64,000 nt of DNA from JAIBAJ01 sp965284645 (lineage in GTDB: Bacteria; Bacteroidota; Bacteroidia; JAIBAJ01), in NCBI GenBank assembly GCA_965284645.1, contig OZ260106.1, positions 1,240,001 to 1,304,000 on the forward strand, in the 5' to 3' direction. The translations under genes and the position numbers were made by a program. The notes under the pieces were generated by a model. The model saw nothing but the letters and a program-made list of their open reading frames with translations. It was not told the origin of the DNA and did not search any database. Shown piece by piece: positions 43,943 through 52,541 of the stretch (position 1 is the stretch's first letter; every line of letters begins with the position of its first letter).

Positions 43943-45145
43943 GTGAACTCAGCCAAACCCAAAATGGATAGCAAAGAGGGGGTGGAAGCCCTATTCCTTT
44001 ATGCAACGGAAGGTATTTTAGTAGTTAATAGCGAAGGGGTTATTATTCGTGCAAACCCAAGTGCAGAAAGGTTATTCGGATATGACCATGAAGAATTGAT
44101 GGGACAAAAAGTTGAAATACTTGTTCCGGGCCGATTTGGAGACAAGCATCACCAGCATAGAAACAAGTATAATGAGAATCCCCATTCTCGTTCTATGGGT
44201 GTTGGAATAGATTTATATGGTCAAAAGAAAAATGGGTCAGAATTTCCGATTGAGATAAGTCTTAGTCCATACACTACAGATAGAGGGCGGTTTGTTATTG
44301 CCTTTATAATTGATATTTCACGTAGGAAAAATGCCGAAGAAAAATTAAAAAACTACTCAGCTGAACTGGAGAAGCAGGTGCGGAACCGAACAATGATTTT
44401 GGAGGAGGCCATTCAAGAATTGGAGAAGACCAAAAGCGAGCTTTATACTGCCTTGGAGAAGGAGAAGGAATTGAACGAATTAAAGTCTAGGTTTGTCTCT
44501 ATGGCATCCCACGAATTTAGAACTCCATTAGCAACTATTTTGTCTTCTCTATCTTTAGTAAAGCAGTATGGAGATTTGGATGAAAAGGACAAGCAACTGA
44601 AACATATTAATCGGATAAAGTCTTCTATTACTGATTTAACCGACATTTTAAATGATTTCTTATCTGTAAGTAAATTGGAGGAAGGACGAGTGGATTGTAG
44701 CCCTGAATATTTTGACATTCAGTCTTATATGGAAGAATGCATTAAAGAAATTCAGGTTATTTGTAAAGAGGGGCAATGCATTACCTACCAACATACTGGT
44801 GATGGAAGAGCTTTTTTAGATAAGCGACTATTGAAGAATATTTTAATGAATTTGGTTTCGAATGCCATAAAATTTTCACCCAATGGGAAAGTAATTGAAG
44901 TTTTTACAACTGTCAAATCTTCCTCTATTCTTCTTCAGGTAACCGATTATGGAATTGGAATACCAAAGCAAGACCAAAAGCATTTATTTGAACGTTTTTT
45001 CAGGGGGCATAATGCTACCAATATTCAAGGTACCGGTTTAGGTTTGAACATTATAGCGAAATATGCGGAATTGATGCAAGGGAAAGTTGATTTTAAAAGC
45101 ATAGAAAACCAGGGAACCACCTTTACCATTACTTTTCAGCAATGA
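43943..45145 (+). CDS. PAS-domain histidine kinase (FixL-like PAS)
   Basis: A 400-residue kinase with no transmembrane segment, so probably cytosolic. The PAS domain (about 13-128) has VNSEGVIIRANPSAERLFGYDHEELMG, then DKHHQH and GSEFPIEISLSPY. A coiled coil (about 130-185) leads to the HisKA box MASHEFRTPLATI (His190). The ATPase domain has NLVSNAIKFSPNGK (N308), DYGIGIPKQD and GTGLGLNIIAKY. His69 aligns gaplessly with the FixL heme ligand His200, but the FixL oxygen-switch arginine is Ile here, so heme binding is uncertain. GTG at 43943 (or ATG at 43964). It overlaps the response regulator start by 4 bp and is probably its cognate kinase. Confidence 0.9.
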   Translation: MNSAKPKMDSKEGVEALFLYATEGILVVNSEGVIIRANPSAERLFGYDHEELMGQKVEILVPGRFGDKHHQHRNKYNENPHSRSMGVGIDLYGQKKNGSEFPIEISLSPYTTDRGRFVIAFIIDISRRKNAEEKLKNYSAELEKQVRNRTMILEEAIQELEKTKSELYTALEKEKELNELKSRFVSMASHEFRTPLATILSSLSLVKQYGDLDEKDKQLKHINRIKSSITDLTDILNDFLSVSKLEEGRVDCSPEYFDIQSYMEECIKEIQVICKEGQCITYQHTGDGRAFLDKRLLKNILMNLVSNAIKFSPNGKVIEVFTTVKSSSILLQVTDYGIGIPKQDQKHLFERFFRGHNATNIQGTGLGLNIIAKYAELMQGKVDFKSIENQGTTFTITFQQ

Positions 45146-46203
45146 ATAAAATCCTATTAATAGAAGACAATAACGAAGTAAGGGAAAACACAGCCGAAAT
45201 ATTGGAGCTTGCCAATTATTCGGTGCTTACCGCAGCAAATGGTAAACTAGGAGTAGAGTTAGCGCAAGGAGAATTACCTGATTTGATTGTTTGTGATATA
45301 ATGATGCCTGTTTTGGATGGATATGGAGTATTGCATTTGCTTTCAAAGAACCCAAAAACTGCCTCAATTCCATTTATTTTCTTAACGGCTAAAGCTGAAA
45401 GAACGGAATTAAGGAAAGGAATGGAAATGGGGGCGGATGATTATATTACAAAACCTTTTGATGATATAGAATTACTGAATGCTATTGAAAGTCGTTTAAG
45501 AAAATCATCTTTAATGAAGAAAGATTTTCCTAAAAGTGCTCAAGGCATCAATGCTTTTATTGACTCAGCCAAGTCTTTTTCTGACCTTAAAAACATGACG
45601 GATTTGGAAAAAGGCGCCAAGAATTATTCAAAGAAAGAGACTATATATAAGGAAGATGGTTATCCAAAAGGGATTTTTTATTTAGCAAAAGGGAAAGTCA
45701 AAACTTTCCGAACCCACGAATTAGGAAAAGAGTTCATTACGGGTTTATATAAAGAAGGGGACTTCTTTGGTTATCTAGCCTTGATGGAAGAGCAGCAATA
45801 TCCAGATACGGCTGTAGCTATGGATGAGAGTGAGATTTGGTTTATTTCAAAGGACGATTTCTTCTCTTTACTTTATAAAAATGCAGAGGTTTCAAAAACC
45901 TTTATTCGGTTGCTTTCCGACAATTTAGCTGAGAAGGAGAAGCAATTGGTTAATTTAGCGTATAATTCGGTGAGAAAAAAAGTTGCCGATGCCTTGGTTA
46001 CCTTACATAATCGGTATAAAAGAGGCGAAGGTCTACCCTTTTCTATGAATATTTCGAGGGACGATTTGGCAAATATTTCTGGAACGGCTACAGAAACAAC
46101 TATTCGCACACTTAGTGATTTTAAAGAGGAAGGCTTAATTGCAATTAGTGGTGGAACCATTGAAATTAAGAATCTTGAAAAGTTGATTAAAATGAGGAAT
46201 TAA
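45142..46203 (+). CDS. Response regulator with receiver, cNMP-like and Crp/Fnr HTH domains
   Basis: A 353-residue regulator. Receiver: acidic pocket E8-D9, phospho-Asp D52 in VCDIMMP, T82 and K104 (residues 1-125). A cyclic-nucleotide-like domain follows (about 155-265, GIFYLAKGKVKTF, ...GLYKEGDFFGYLALM). The C-terminal Crp/Fnr winged helix (about 270-345) has SRDDLANISGTATETTIRTLSDFKEEGLI; E318 and R322 match the E-x3-R of Crp that contacts TGA. The protein lacks the Fnr Fe-S cysteines. It probably binds TGA-N6-TCA sites listed here. It overlaps the kinase gene and precedes two universal stress genes. Confidence 0.92.
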   Translation: MNKILLIEDNNEVRENTAEILELANYSVLTAANGKLGVELAQGELPDLIVCDIMMPVLDGYGVLHLLSKNPKTASIPFIFLTAKAERTELRKGMEMGADDYITKPFDDIELLNAIESRLRKSSLMKKDFPKSAQGINAFIDSAKSFSDLKNMTDLEKGAKNYSKKETIYKEDGYPKGIFYLAKGKVKTFRTHELGKEFITGLYKEGDFFGYLALMEEQQYPDTAVAMDESEIWFISKDDFFSLLYKNAEVSKTFIRLLSDNLAEKEKQLVNLAYNSVRKKVADALVTLHNRYKRGEGLPFSMNISRDDLANISGTATETTIRTLSDFKEEGLIAISGGTIEIKNLEKLIKMRN

Positions 46204-46242
46204 TCTTGTAAGATGGACGGCTATCAAAATCAGGGATTCAAC

Positions 46243-46285
46243 TGACAATCATCAGGATTTGAATTCTTGAAGGACTCTAACTTTG
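46243..46285 (+). promoter_or_regulatory. Predicted Crp-family site and -7 element before the first universal stress gene
   Basis: TGACAATCATCA at 46243-46254 inside the palindrome CTGACAATCATCAG, centre 46248.5, followed by TAACTTTG at 46278-46285 (29.5 bp). The ATG is at 46303. The site lies just after the stop of the regulator gene, so the stress gene has its own promoter. Confidence 0.7.
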
Positions 46286-46302
46286 CTGAAAGTTAGAAAA
46301 CC

Positions 46303-47124
46303 ATGAAAACACTTTTAGCAGCAACAGACTTTTCTGAAGCAGGAAACAATGCCTTTACCTATGCGGCGCATTTAGCCTATGCCTTAAAAGCAAAGCTTGT
46401 TTTGCTGCATGTTGGACAGATTGAAGGTAATACCCCTGAAATACCTCAAATGCTTTTATCTTGGGAAGCTGTAGAATTTTCGGCTCGCGATAGGATGCAC
46501 CATTTAAGGGATAAAGTTAAAAAAGAAGTAGGAGAAATTGAAATAGAATGCCGGTACAGATTAGGAAATGCTAGTGATGAAATACTATTCAAGGCAAAAA
46601 AGGAACATGCGGATTTAATTGTAGTTGGCATGGAAGGTGAAAGTGGCTTTTTAGAAAGATTAATTGGAAGTGTGGCCACCGAACTCGGAAGAAAATCAAA
46701 GATTCCTGTTCTTATAATTCCCAAGGCGGCCCAATTTTCTGAAATAAATAAAATTGTTTTGGGTACCGATTTGAACATGGTTTCAGATCGAGAAACGCTT
46801 ATGCCAATTAAAACAATCGCCCGGCATTTTGATTCCAAGATATTTGTTCTAAATGTTAGAAAAAGCTTGGAGGAGGTTCCTACCGAAGAGGAAGTAAAAG
46901 GAAGTATAGAAATGGATGTTTTTCTTAAAGGAGTAAAACATGTGAAGGATTTTAAAGAATCGGAGGATGTTGAGGATGGAATACAGAACTATGCGGAGGA
47001 AAACAAGGTTCAATTAATAAGTATTATCGCCCATACCCATTCTTTTTGGTATAGACTTACCCATGAAACACACACACATAAATTAGCATTCGAATCTCAA
47101 ATTCCGCTTTTAATCTTACATTAA
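46303..47124 (+). CDS. Universal stress protein, two UspA domains
   Basis: A 273-residue tandem UspA protein. Domain 1 (about 1-145) opens MKTLLAATDFSEAGNNAF and has GMEGESGFLERLIGSVATELGRKSKIPVLIIP, the ATP-binding G-x2-G-x9-GS pattern. Domain 2 (about 148-273) is more diverged (INKIVLGTDLNM...IIAHTHSFWYRLTHETHTHKLAFESQIPLLIL), with several His and no clear nucleotide loop. UspA proteins protect under starvation, hypoxia and oxidative stress. Preceded by its own palindrome/promoter, which ties it to the adjacent regulator. Domain 2 may not bind ATP. Confidence 0.92.
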   Translation: MKTLLAATDFSEAGNNAFTYAAHLAYALKAKLVLLHVGQIEGNTPEIPQMLLSWEAVEFSARDRMHHLRDKVKKEVGEIEIECRYRLGNASDEILFKAKKEHADLIVVGMEGESGFLERLIGSVATELGRKSKIPVLIIPKAAQFSEINKIVLGTDLNMVSDRETLMPIKTIARHFDSKIFVLNVRKSLEEVPTEEEVKGSIEMDVFLKGVKHVKDFKESEDVEDGIQNYAEENKVQLISIIAHTHSFWYRLTHETHTHKLAFESQIPLLILH

Positions 47125-47125
47125 T

Positions 47126-47190
47126 TGACAATCATCAGCATTAGGGATGACCAAAGTCATTTTAAGTCCCAAACGATTGTAAGACATTTG
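47126..47190 (+). promoter_or_regulatory. Two tandem predicted Crp-family sites and -7 element before the second universal stress gene
   Basis: TGACAATCATCA at 47126-47137 (centre 47131.5) and TGACCAAAGTCA at 47148-47159 (centre 47153.5), 22 bp or two helical turns apart. GACATTTG at 47183-47190 is 29.5 bp from the second centre and matches TAnnTTTG except the first base. A better -7 element, TAGATTTG (47240-47247), lies 13 bp before the ATG and may be a second promoter. Confidence 0.6.
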
Positions 47191-47252
47191 CATTATTATT
47201 TCCTAATCTATTCTCATAAATTATTGAATTAGCATAAGCTAGATTTGTTCCT

Positions 47253-48086
47253 ATGAAAACCATCCTTTGTCCAACCGATTTCTCAGCCACAGCAGAAAAT
47301 GCTATCCGGTTTGCTTTGGAATTAAACAAAACTATAAAGGCGGAAATTGTTTTATTTCATGCTTATGTTGTTCCAGTTACTACGGCCGAAGTTGTTGTTC
47401 CAATAGACTTTAGTATAATTAAGGATTTAGAAATGGATCTTGAAAAGTTAAAGGATAAGTGGCTGAGTGAATTTCCGGGCCAATTCATTACAACTAAGGT
47501 TACAAATTGCTTTTCCGACATTAGCCATGAGATTCAGAAGGTAGCAAATGAATTCGAAGCAGAATTGGTAATTATGGGAACAAAAGGCGCGTCTGGACTG
47601 CAAGAATTATTAATTGGAAGTAATGCTGGAAACACCATTGAATCTATCAATATTCCTATTTTGACCATTCCCTACCTTGCTACTTTTGAAGGTATTAGAA
47701 AGGTCTTATTTGCAACTAATTTTGAAAGGCATGACCATGAAAATGTAGAAGGAGCTGCCTTTCTTTCCCAATTCTTTGGCGCTGAACTTATTTTACTTCA
47801 TGTTACCCCTGATTTGGATAAGGAGCCGTTTAAGTACAATGAGGTAACCCAATTTACAGAAAGCATTAAAAAAAGCACAGGATATATCAACATTCGTTCA
47901 AGGATTGTCGAAAATTTGGATATCACAGAAGGCATAATTCATTATGCGGAAGAGATAAAGGCAGATATCATTGGAATGACAGTTCGAAACCGTAGCTTTT
48001 TTGAAAGACTATTTGAGCGAAGCCATACCAAACAGATGGCTTTTCATACACATATACCCCTACTATCTTTTCACCATTCAAAATAA
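47253..48086 (+). CDS. Universal stress protein, two UspA domains
   Basis: A 277-residue tandem UspA protein, a paralogue of the preceding gene. Domain 1 (about 1-145) has TILCPTDFSATAENAIRFALEL and MGTKGASGLQELLIGSNAGNTIESINIPILTIP (nucleotide-binding G-x2-G-x9-GS). Domain 2 (about 150-277) is VLFATNFERHDHENVEGAAFL...IIGMTVRNRSFFERLFERSHTKQMAFHTHIPLLSFH, without a clear nucleotide loop. It probably forms an operon with the small gene 7 bp downstream. Its leader carries two predicted regulator sites. Stress role by family. Confidence 0.92.
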   Translation: MKTILCPTDFSATAENAIRFALELNKTIKAEIVLFHAYVVPVTTAEVVVPIDFSIIKDLEMDLEKLKDKWLSEFPGQFITTKVTNCFSDISHEIQKVANEFEAELVIMGTKGASGLQELLIGSNAGNTIESINIPILTIPYLATFEGIRKVLFATNFERHDHENVEGAAFLSQFFGAELILLHVTPDLDKEPFKYNEVTQFTESIKKSTGYINIRSRIVENLDITEGIIHYAEEIKADIIGMTVRNRSFFERLFERSHTKQMAFHTHIPLLSFHHSK

Positions 48087-48093
48087 ATTCGTT

Positions 48094-48498
48094 ATGATAT
48101 TGACAATCAAAGACGACCGAAAAATTTCGGAGGTTCAAGAATCTTTCAATACAAGGTTTCCATACCTCAAGTTGGAGTTCTTTAAAAAAATGCACGGAGT
48201 AAAAGAACTGTCTCCATTGAAGGGAATAATAGATTCCAATAAAACCATAGGACAAATCCGAACCATTCATAGTGATGGATTTATAACAGTTACGCCAAAA
48301 ATGACCGTAGCGGAGTTGGAACAAGAATTCGGAAGAATATTTGGATTATCTGCCCAAGTATTTCGGAAGTCAGGGAAAATGTGGATTGAAACAACAGTTA
48401 CTGACAAATGGACTTTAGAACAGCAAAATAGTGAAGGAGAGGCATTGACTATTGAACAAAAGCCAACTCACACTGACTACACAGGATGGGAGGATTAA
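48094..48498 (+). CDS. Conserved hypothetical protein coupled to universal stress gene
   Basis: A 134-residue soluble protein. Two repeated halves of alpha/beta type: MILTIKDDRKISEVQESFNTRFPYLKLEFFKK, then MTVAELEQEFGRIFGLSAQVFRKSGKMWIETTVTDKW. The pattern is like a small ferredoxin-like or TusA-like fold, but no family is recognised. The ATG at 48094 is 7 bp after the universal stress stop. It ends in an intrinsic terminator at 48581. A function in the same stress response is inferred only from position. Confidence 0.75.
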   Translation: MILTIKDDRKISEVQESFNTRFPYLKLEFFKKMHGVKELSPLKGIIDSNKTIGQIRTIHSDGFITVTPKMTVAELEQEFGRIFGLSAQVFRKSGKMWIETTVTDKWTLEQQNSEGEALTIEQKPTHTDYTGWED

Positions 48499-48578
48499 GC
48501 CACGCGTCCACAGCTTTCTCAATCTAGAAATAATTTCACCTTTCCTAAATCGTTTATAATTCTACCTAATACAAAAGC

Positions 48579-48612
48579 GAAAAGCCTTATCTTAATTGAT
48601 AGGGCTTTTTAA
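48579..48612 (+). terminator. Terminator of the universal stress operon
   Basis: AAAGCC-TATC pairs with GATA-GGCTTT, then a T-run. It lies about 80 bp after the stop at 48498. Confidence 0.8.
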
Positions 48613-48673
48613 TTGAATATTTCTTAATATTGAACCGAAACAAATTTAATAATATTTCAACCAATAAAACCCA

Positions 48674-49549
48674 ATGAGCAGGCCTTTAAAGTCCTTTATT
48701 GTTTGGAATTTTTCTTTGGTTTTATTTTTTGCCACTCTAGTTCATTTAACTGAATCTTGGAGTTTCCTTCCTTCCTATTCTTCATTTTTTTTCTTGTCTT
48801 TTGCTACTTTTATTCCAATGCTTGTTGCCTACTTTATGGCAAAAAAATTCTATGGATTAAGAGGGGTAGAAAAGCTTTTTTCAACCTTTCAATCTTCAGA
48901 GTTACAAAGTACCTCCATGTCAATTTCAGTTAGTCCTATTGTCTTACTATTTATTGGACTAGCTTGTTATCCATTATTTTTTGAAAATTATTTTTCATTA
49001 ACCCAGGTTTTAAAAGGTAACGCTCTTCATTCATCGAAAAGCGTGCTTTTATGGTTTATCCCTTTTATTCCTTTAGCTATTTCTGATGCAATAGGATGGA
49101 GAGGCTTCGCATTACCTCATTTTCAATCACATTACACCGCATTCAGCTCTTCGATAATTATTGGGTTGTTTAATAGTATATATGTATTAATTGCATTAAA
49201 TTTCAGACAGGACTTTGATATTCTCTTTTCCTTACGGTTAATACTTTCTATGATTTTTCAGTCTTTTCTATTGACTACCATGTTCAACTTTTCAAAAGGG
49301 AATATATTACCTTGTTTGTTGTTCAATCTGATTTCATATTTCATAATTGCACTTGATCCTGATTTTTTGGGTTTGGTTGCAAGTATAGGGTATGTACTTT
49401 TGGCTGCTTACTTTATAAATAAATATGGCAGGGTACATATTTGCAATGGGCACCGAATTAAAAATTTCTACAAGAAAGTATTAAGTTCCAAAACCAAAAG
49501 GAAAATTTTGGATTTAGAAGATGAAAATGAAGATGCATTGGAAATTTAA
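48674..49549 (+). CDS. CPBP-like membrane protein with lost catalytic residues
   Basis: A 291-residue polytopic membrane protein. Its central SDAIGWRGFALPHFQ segment clearly matches the CPBP motif EE-x-GWRGFALP-x-LQ. The two glutamates are D-A here, while W-R-G is kept. The motif-2 histidine is missing too (GLFNSIYVLIALN in place of G-x3-W-x2-WH). The homologue is therefore probably inactive as a protease and could be a structural or binding paralogue. The C-terminal tail is charged (KKVLSSKTKRKILDLEDENEDALEI). It is 21 bp before the CDF transporter gene, likely co-transcribed. Confidence 0.72.
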   Translation: MSRPLKSFIVWNFSLVLFFATLVHLTESWSFLPSYSSFFFLSFATFIPMLVAYFMAKKFYGLRGVEKLFSTFQSSELQSTSMSISVSPIVLLFIGLACYPLFFENYFSLTQVLKGNALHSSKSVLLWFIPFIPLAISDAIGWRGFALPHFQSHYTAFSSSIIIGLFNSIYVLIALNFRQDFDILFSLRLILSMIFQSFLLTTMFNFSKGNILPCLLFNLISYFIIALDPDFLGLVASIGYVLLAAYFINKYGRVHICNGHRIKNFYKKVLSSKTKRKILDLEDENEDALEI

Positions 49550-49570
49550 CTTCGGTCAAAATGAATAAAA

Positions 49571-50449
49571 ATGACTAAGGCTCATAAAGAAATAGCCATT
49601 AATTCTACCTATTTCAGTATATTCGGCAATCTCCTACTGGCAATTTTAAAATGGTGTGCTGGTTATTTTGGGAATTCTTATGCATTAATTGCTGATGCCA
49701 TTGAATCTACCTCAGATGTATTTAGTTCCTTTTTGATCTTGTTAGGATTGAAATATGCTCATCGTCCAGCTGATGAAAACCATCCATATGGTCATGGCAA
49801 AGCTGAACCACTTTTCGCCTTTCTACTTGTAGGATTTATTGCTGTTTCGGCATTCATAATTGCTTATCAAAGCATTCAAAACATTATTCACCCTCATGAA
49901 GGTCCCAAACTATACACTTTATTTATTTTGGGAGGAATTATCAGTTGGAAAGAGTTATCCTTTCAATATGTTATTTATAAAAGCAAACAAACCAATAGTA
50001 CTGCGCTTTTGGCCGATGCGTGGCACCACCGAAGCGACGCAATAACATCATTGATGGCTTTTATAGGTATTGGAATAGCCATTTGTATGGGTAAAGGTTA
50101 TGAAGCAGCAGATGACTGGGCAGCCCTCTTTTCTTCTTTTATTATCCTATATAATGGATACCGAATTTTAAGACCCGCTCTTGGTGAGATTATGGATGAA
50201 CAAATGGACCTAGCATTAGTGGAAGAAATCCGAAAAACTTCTTTAACTGTTGAAGGGGTTATGGATACAGAAAAGTGCTACCTTCGAAAAGTAGGAATGC
50301 GCTACCAGGTGGACTTACATGCCCGTGTAAATGGTGACCTTAGTGTTCGAAGAGGCCATGAAATAGCTCATAATCTTCAAGCCAAATTATACCAAGAACT
50401 CCCCAAATTGGAGCATGTTTTGGTACATATTGAACCCTTTGAAGGTTAA
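49571..50449 (+). CDS. Cation diffusion facilitator (CDF) family transporter
   Basis: A 292-residue metal/proton antiporter. Six N-terminal transmembrane helices. Metal site A is made by ADAIESTSD in TM2 (E-x3-D, in place of the H/D-x3-D of zinc members) and ADAWHHRSDA in TM5 (H-x3-D). Also visible are HPYGHGKAEPLFA and the cytosolic C-terminal domain (MDTEKCYLRKVGMRYQVDLHARV..., LEHVLVHIEP) that dimerises on metal binding. The glutamate in TM2 suggests a manganese, cobalt or iron preference but does not prove it. Convergent with the barrel gene, with overlapping stop codons. Confidence 0.92.
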   Translation: MTKAHKEIAINSTYFSIFGNLLLAILKWCAGYFGNSYALIADAIESTSDVFSSFLILLGLKYAHRPADENHPYGHGKAEPLFAFLLVGFIAVSAFIIAYQSIQNIIHPHEGPKLYTLFILGGIISWKELSFQYVIYKSKQTNSTALLADAWHHRSDAITSLMAFIGIGIAICMGKGYEAADDWAALFSSFIILYNGYRILRPALGEIMDEQMDLALVEEIRKTSLTVEGVMDTEKCYLRKVGMRYQVDLHARVNGDLSVRRGHEIAHNLQAKLYQELPKLEHVLVHIEPFEG

Positions 50450-52203
50450 AAGTTGGCTGAGGCTCCTATCATAAAATTAAATCTTTGAGTGGGATACTGA
50501 TACCAACGTTGGTACCTATACGCCGCAATATTGTTCAAACTTATCCATGCTCCAAATTTCTTATTAAATCGGTATTCTATTCCCAAATTTATATCCCCAA
50601 TGCCTTTAATCTTAATTGGAACAACAGCTCCTAAACTATCAGAGGTCCGCGCAAATTGGCGACTGATGTAGTAAATCTCGGCTTTTAGGATAAATTTATC
50701 CAAAATATTATAATTGGCTGATAAACTTGAATTTACATTGGGACGATGCCAAGCCTTGATTTCAGTTTCAAGCAAGTAATGAAAATAATCAAATTTGAAG
50801 AATACACTCAACTTCTCCTTTTCCAAGAAACTTGCTTCAAGGTGTGGATTCAAAATAGTACCATTGTCGTAAATCACATTGAAATAATTTCCTTTACCAC
50901 TTGTGTCATTGACAAACATAGGTAAACCCTTTACTCCTTGACCATGCATTTCAAGTTTAAATGTTGAATTTCCCGAAAACTTCCCTTGTAATCCGCCAAA
51001 TGCATCATAGGTTGTAGAGGAATTGGTATACATGTTAAAACTTGCAGTATCTGTATAAATTGAATAGAATGGATTTTGGTTTGCCAAGAAACGAAGACTG
51101 TTACGTTGAAGTCCACCTTTAACTCCAGCATATAAACCTAAAAGGTCTTCGACAATACTGAACCTTACTTTTGCATTAGGATAGATGTGTGAATTAGTGC
51201 CATTATTTTTTATATCCCAAATCAGACTTCCTCCAAGTTCTAATCCCCAATTCTTTGCTTGGTAATTAAAACAAGGCGAAATGCCTACGAAGGTATTGGG
51301 TTGATTAACTCCAATGGAGGCTGCTTGAAACTGGTAATAATCAGCCCAAAGTCCCAAGCCAAGTTTACTGGATTCAATTTTAGCATTGGTTCCTTGGTTG
51401 GTTCCTTCACTTTTCTTTTCATTGAGTAAATATTTCAATTTGCCATCTATCAAGACATTGTTTTCAACTCCAGGCCTATTGGAGCTAAAATGATGATATG
51501 TAACCCGAATACCATCGAAAATTGATTTTCTGGAAGGATTAATATCAGAAAGTCTGACACTTGCTTCAACGTGTTGTAATAAGTTTTTAAAATCTGACTT
51601 GTTTATTTCCATGCTATCTGGGGGAGTAAACCCATAGTAGCGTAGTACATTTCTATCATAATTCACATCAGCTTCCAATACCATTTTACCAACAAAGTAC
51701 TTTCCCCAAGCATCCACATGGTTATCGCTAAATCCTGAAAACCATGTGTTTTTCAATTGACCCAAACTCGAAAGGTGTTTAATCCCTATTCCATAATTAT
51801 AAGATTTAGACCGTTTATTGGCAAAATAGAGTTCTCCTAATGGCATGGTGTAATTTCCAAAACCGGCTTTCACATATCCAAAACCAAGCTTTTTTACGGG
51901 TTCGTTCTGCATTTTTGCAGGTGTAATAGGCTCTGGATCGAAACCAGTTTGAAATTGTTTGTTCAATACTGAATAGTCCAATCTTGGCTTTGATTCTTGA
52001 ACAGGAGGTGATTCGGGAGAAACATTCAGTTTATTCGCATCATTTACCTGTGGCTTATAATTTTTTAAAATCAAAATATTTAGGCTATCAGGAATTTGAT
52101 TTTGAGCCTTTACTTGATAGGATAGAAGAAAAGCAGTCAGCATGGATAAAATGGCCAATGTTCTGTTTTTTATTATTTCGCTGATTCTCATTTTCAAACT
52201 CAT
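50446..52203 (-). CDS. TonB-receptor-like outer-membrane barrel without plug
   Basis: A 585-residue outer-membrane protein. Signal peptide ends LSYQVKAQ. The mature N-terminus (about 35-105) is a Pro/Gln-rich segment, with no plug domain. The rest is a barrel built of alternating aromatic strands (KLGFGYVKAGFGNYTMPLGELYFANK..., ending QRFNFMIGASANF with C-terminal Phe). It is translationally coupled (ATGA) to a small membrane gene and lies near the large TPR protein on the same strand. A barrel with a TPR lipoprotein-like partner suggests an envelope assembly module. No substrate can be read. Confidence 0.8.
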   Translation of the reverse strand: MSLKMRISEIIKNRTLAILSMLTAFLLSYQVKAQNQIPDSLNILILKNYKPQVNDANKLNVSPESPPVQESKPRLDYSVLNKQFQTGFDPEPITPAKMQNEPVKKLGFGYVKAGFGNYTMPLGELYFANKRSKSYNYGIGIKHLSSLGQLKNTWFSGFSDNHVDAWGKYFVGKMVLEADVNYDRNVLRYYGFTPPDSMEINKSDFKNLLQHVEASVRLSDINPSRKSIFDGIRVTYHHFSSNRPGVENNVLIDGKLKYLLNEKKSEGTNQGTNAKIESSKLGLGLWADYYQFQAASIGVNQPNTFVGISPCFNYQAKNWGLELGGSLIWDIKNNGTNSHIYPNAKVRFSIVEDLLGLYAGVKGGLQRNSLRFLANQNPFYSIYTDTASFNMYTNSSTTYDAFGGLQGKFSGNSTFKLEMHGQGVKGLPMFVNDTSGKGNYFNVIYDNGTILNPHLEASFLEKEKLSVFFKFDYFHYLLETEIKAWHRPNVNSSLSANYNILDKFILKAEIYYISRQFARTSDSLGAVVPIKIKGIGDINLGIEYRFNKKFGAWISLNNIAAYRYQRWYQYPTQRFNFMIGASANF

Positions 52204-52538
52204 TTTTGATTGACTTTAATTAAAACCCCAAAACCAAGGGGCATCATCACCACTACTAACCAACAAATTACACTAAACTTCCCTAAAGCATTCCATTGGT
52301 TTAATGCACAACTCAGGTGATATAAAAAGGGATAGATCATTCCGGCAGCATACATCCAAGTCTTAAACCAATAATTACTTAAAAAGGCCAAACCACAAGC
52401 TCCATAACTTATCAAATGAATAAGATGTGACAAATTAGATTCATTCGAAGGTTGAGCAATAGGTACATAAATGTGAACAAAGAATGCTATTCCCAAAAAA
52501 AGAATTATGGCATTTTGAAGGATTTTCGCCGCTTTCAT
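52200..52538 (-). CDS. Small integral membrane protein, unknown
   Basis: A 112-residue protein with about four hydrophobic segments: KILQNAIILFLGIAFFVHIY, SHLIHLISYGACGLAFLSNYW, WMYAAGMIYPFLYHLSC and CWLVVVMMPLGFGVLIKV. Lys at both ends. The stop overlaps the start of the barrel gene by 4 bp (ATGA), and it follows the TPR gene by 3 bp, so the three form one unit. No family is recognised. Confidence 0.75.
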   Translation of the reverse strand: MKAAKILQNAIILFLGIAFFVHIYVPIAQPSNESNLSHLIHLISYGACGLAFLSNYWFKTWMYAAGMIYPFLYHLSCALNQWNALGKFSVICWLVVVMMPLGFGVLIKVNQK

Positions 52539-52541
52539 TGC

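Noticed and set aside
47240..47247. TAGATTTG as the only promoter of the second universal stress gene
   Set aside because: It is a good match and may be used, but it does not fit the fixed distance from the two palindromes; kept only as a possible second promoter.
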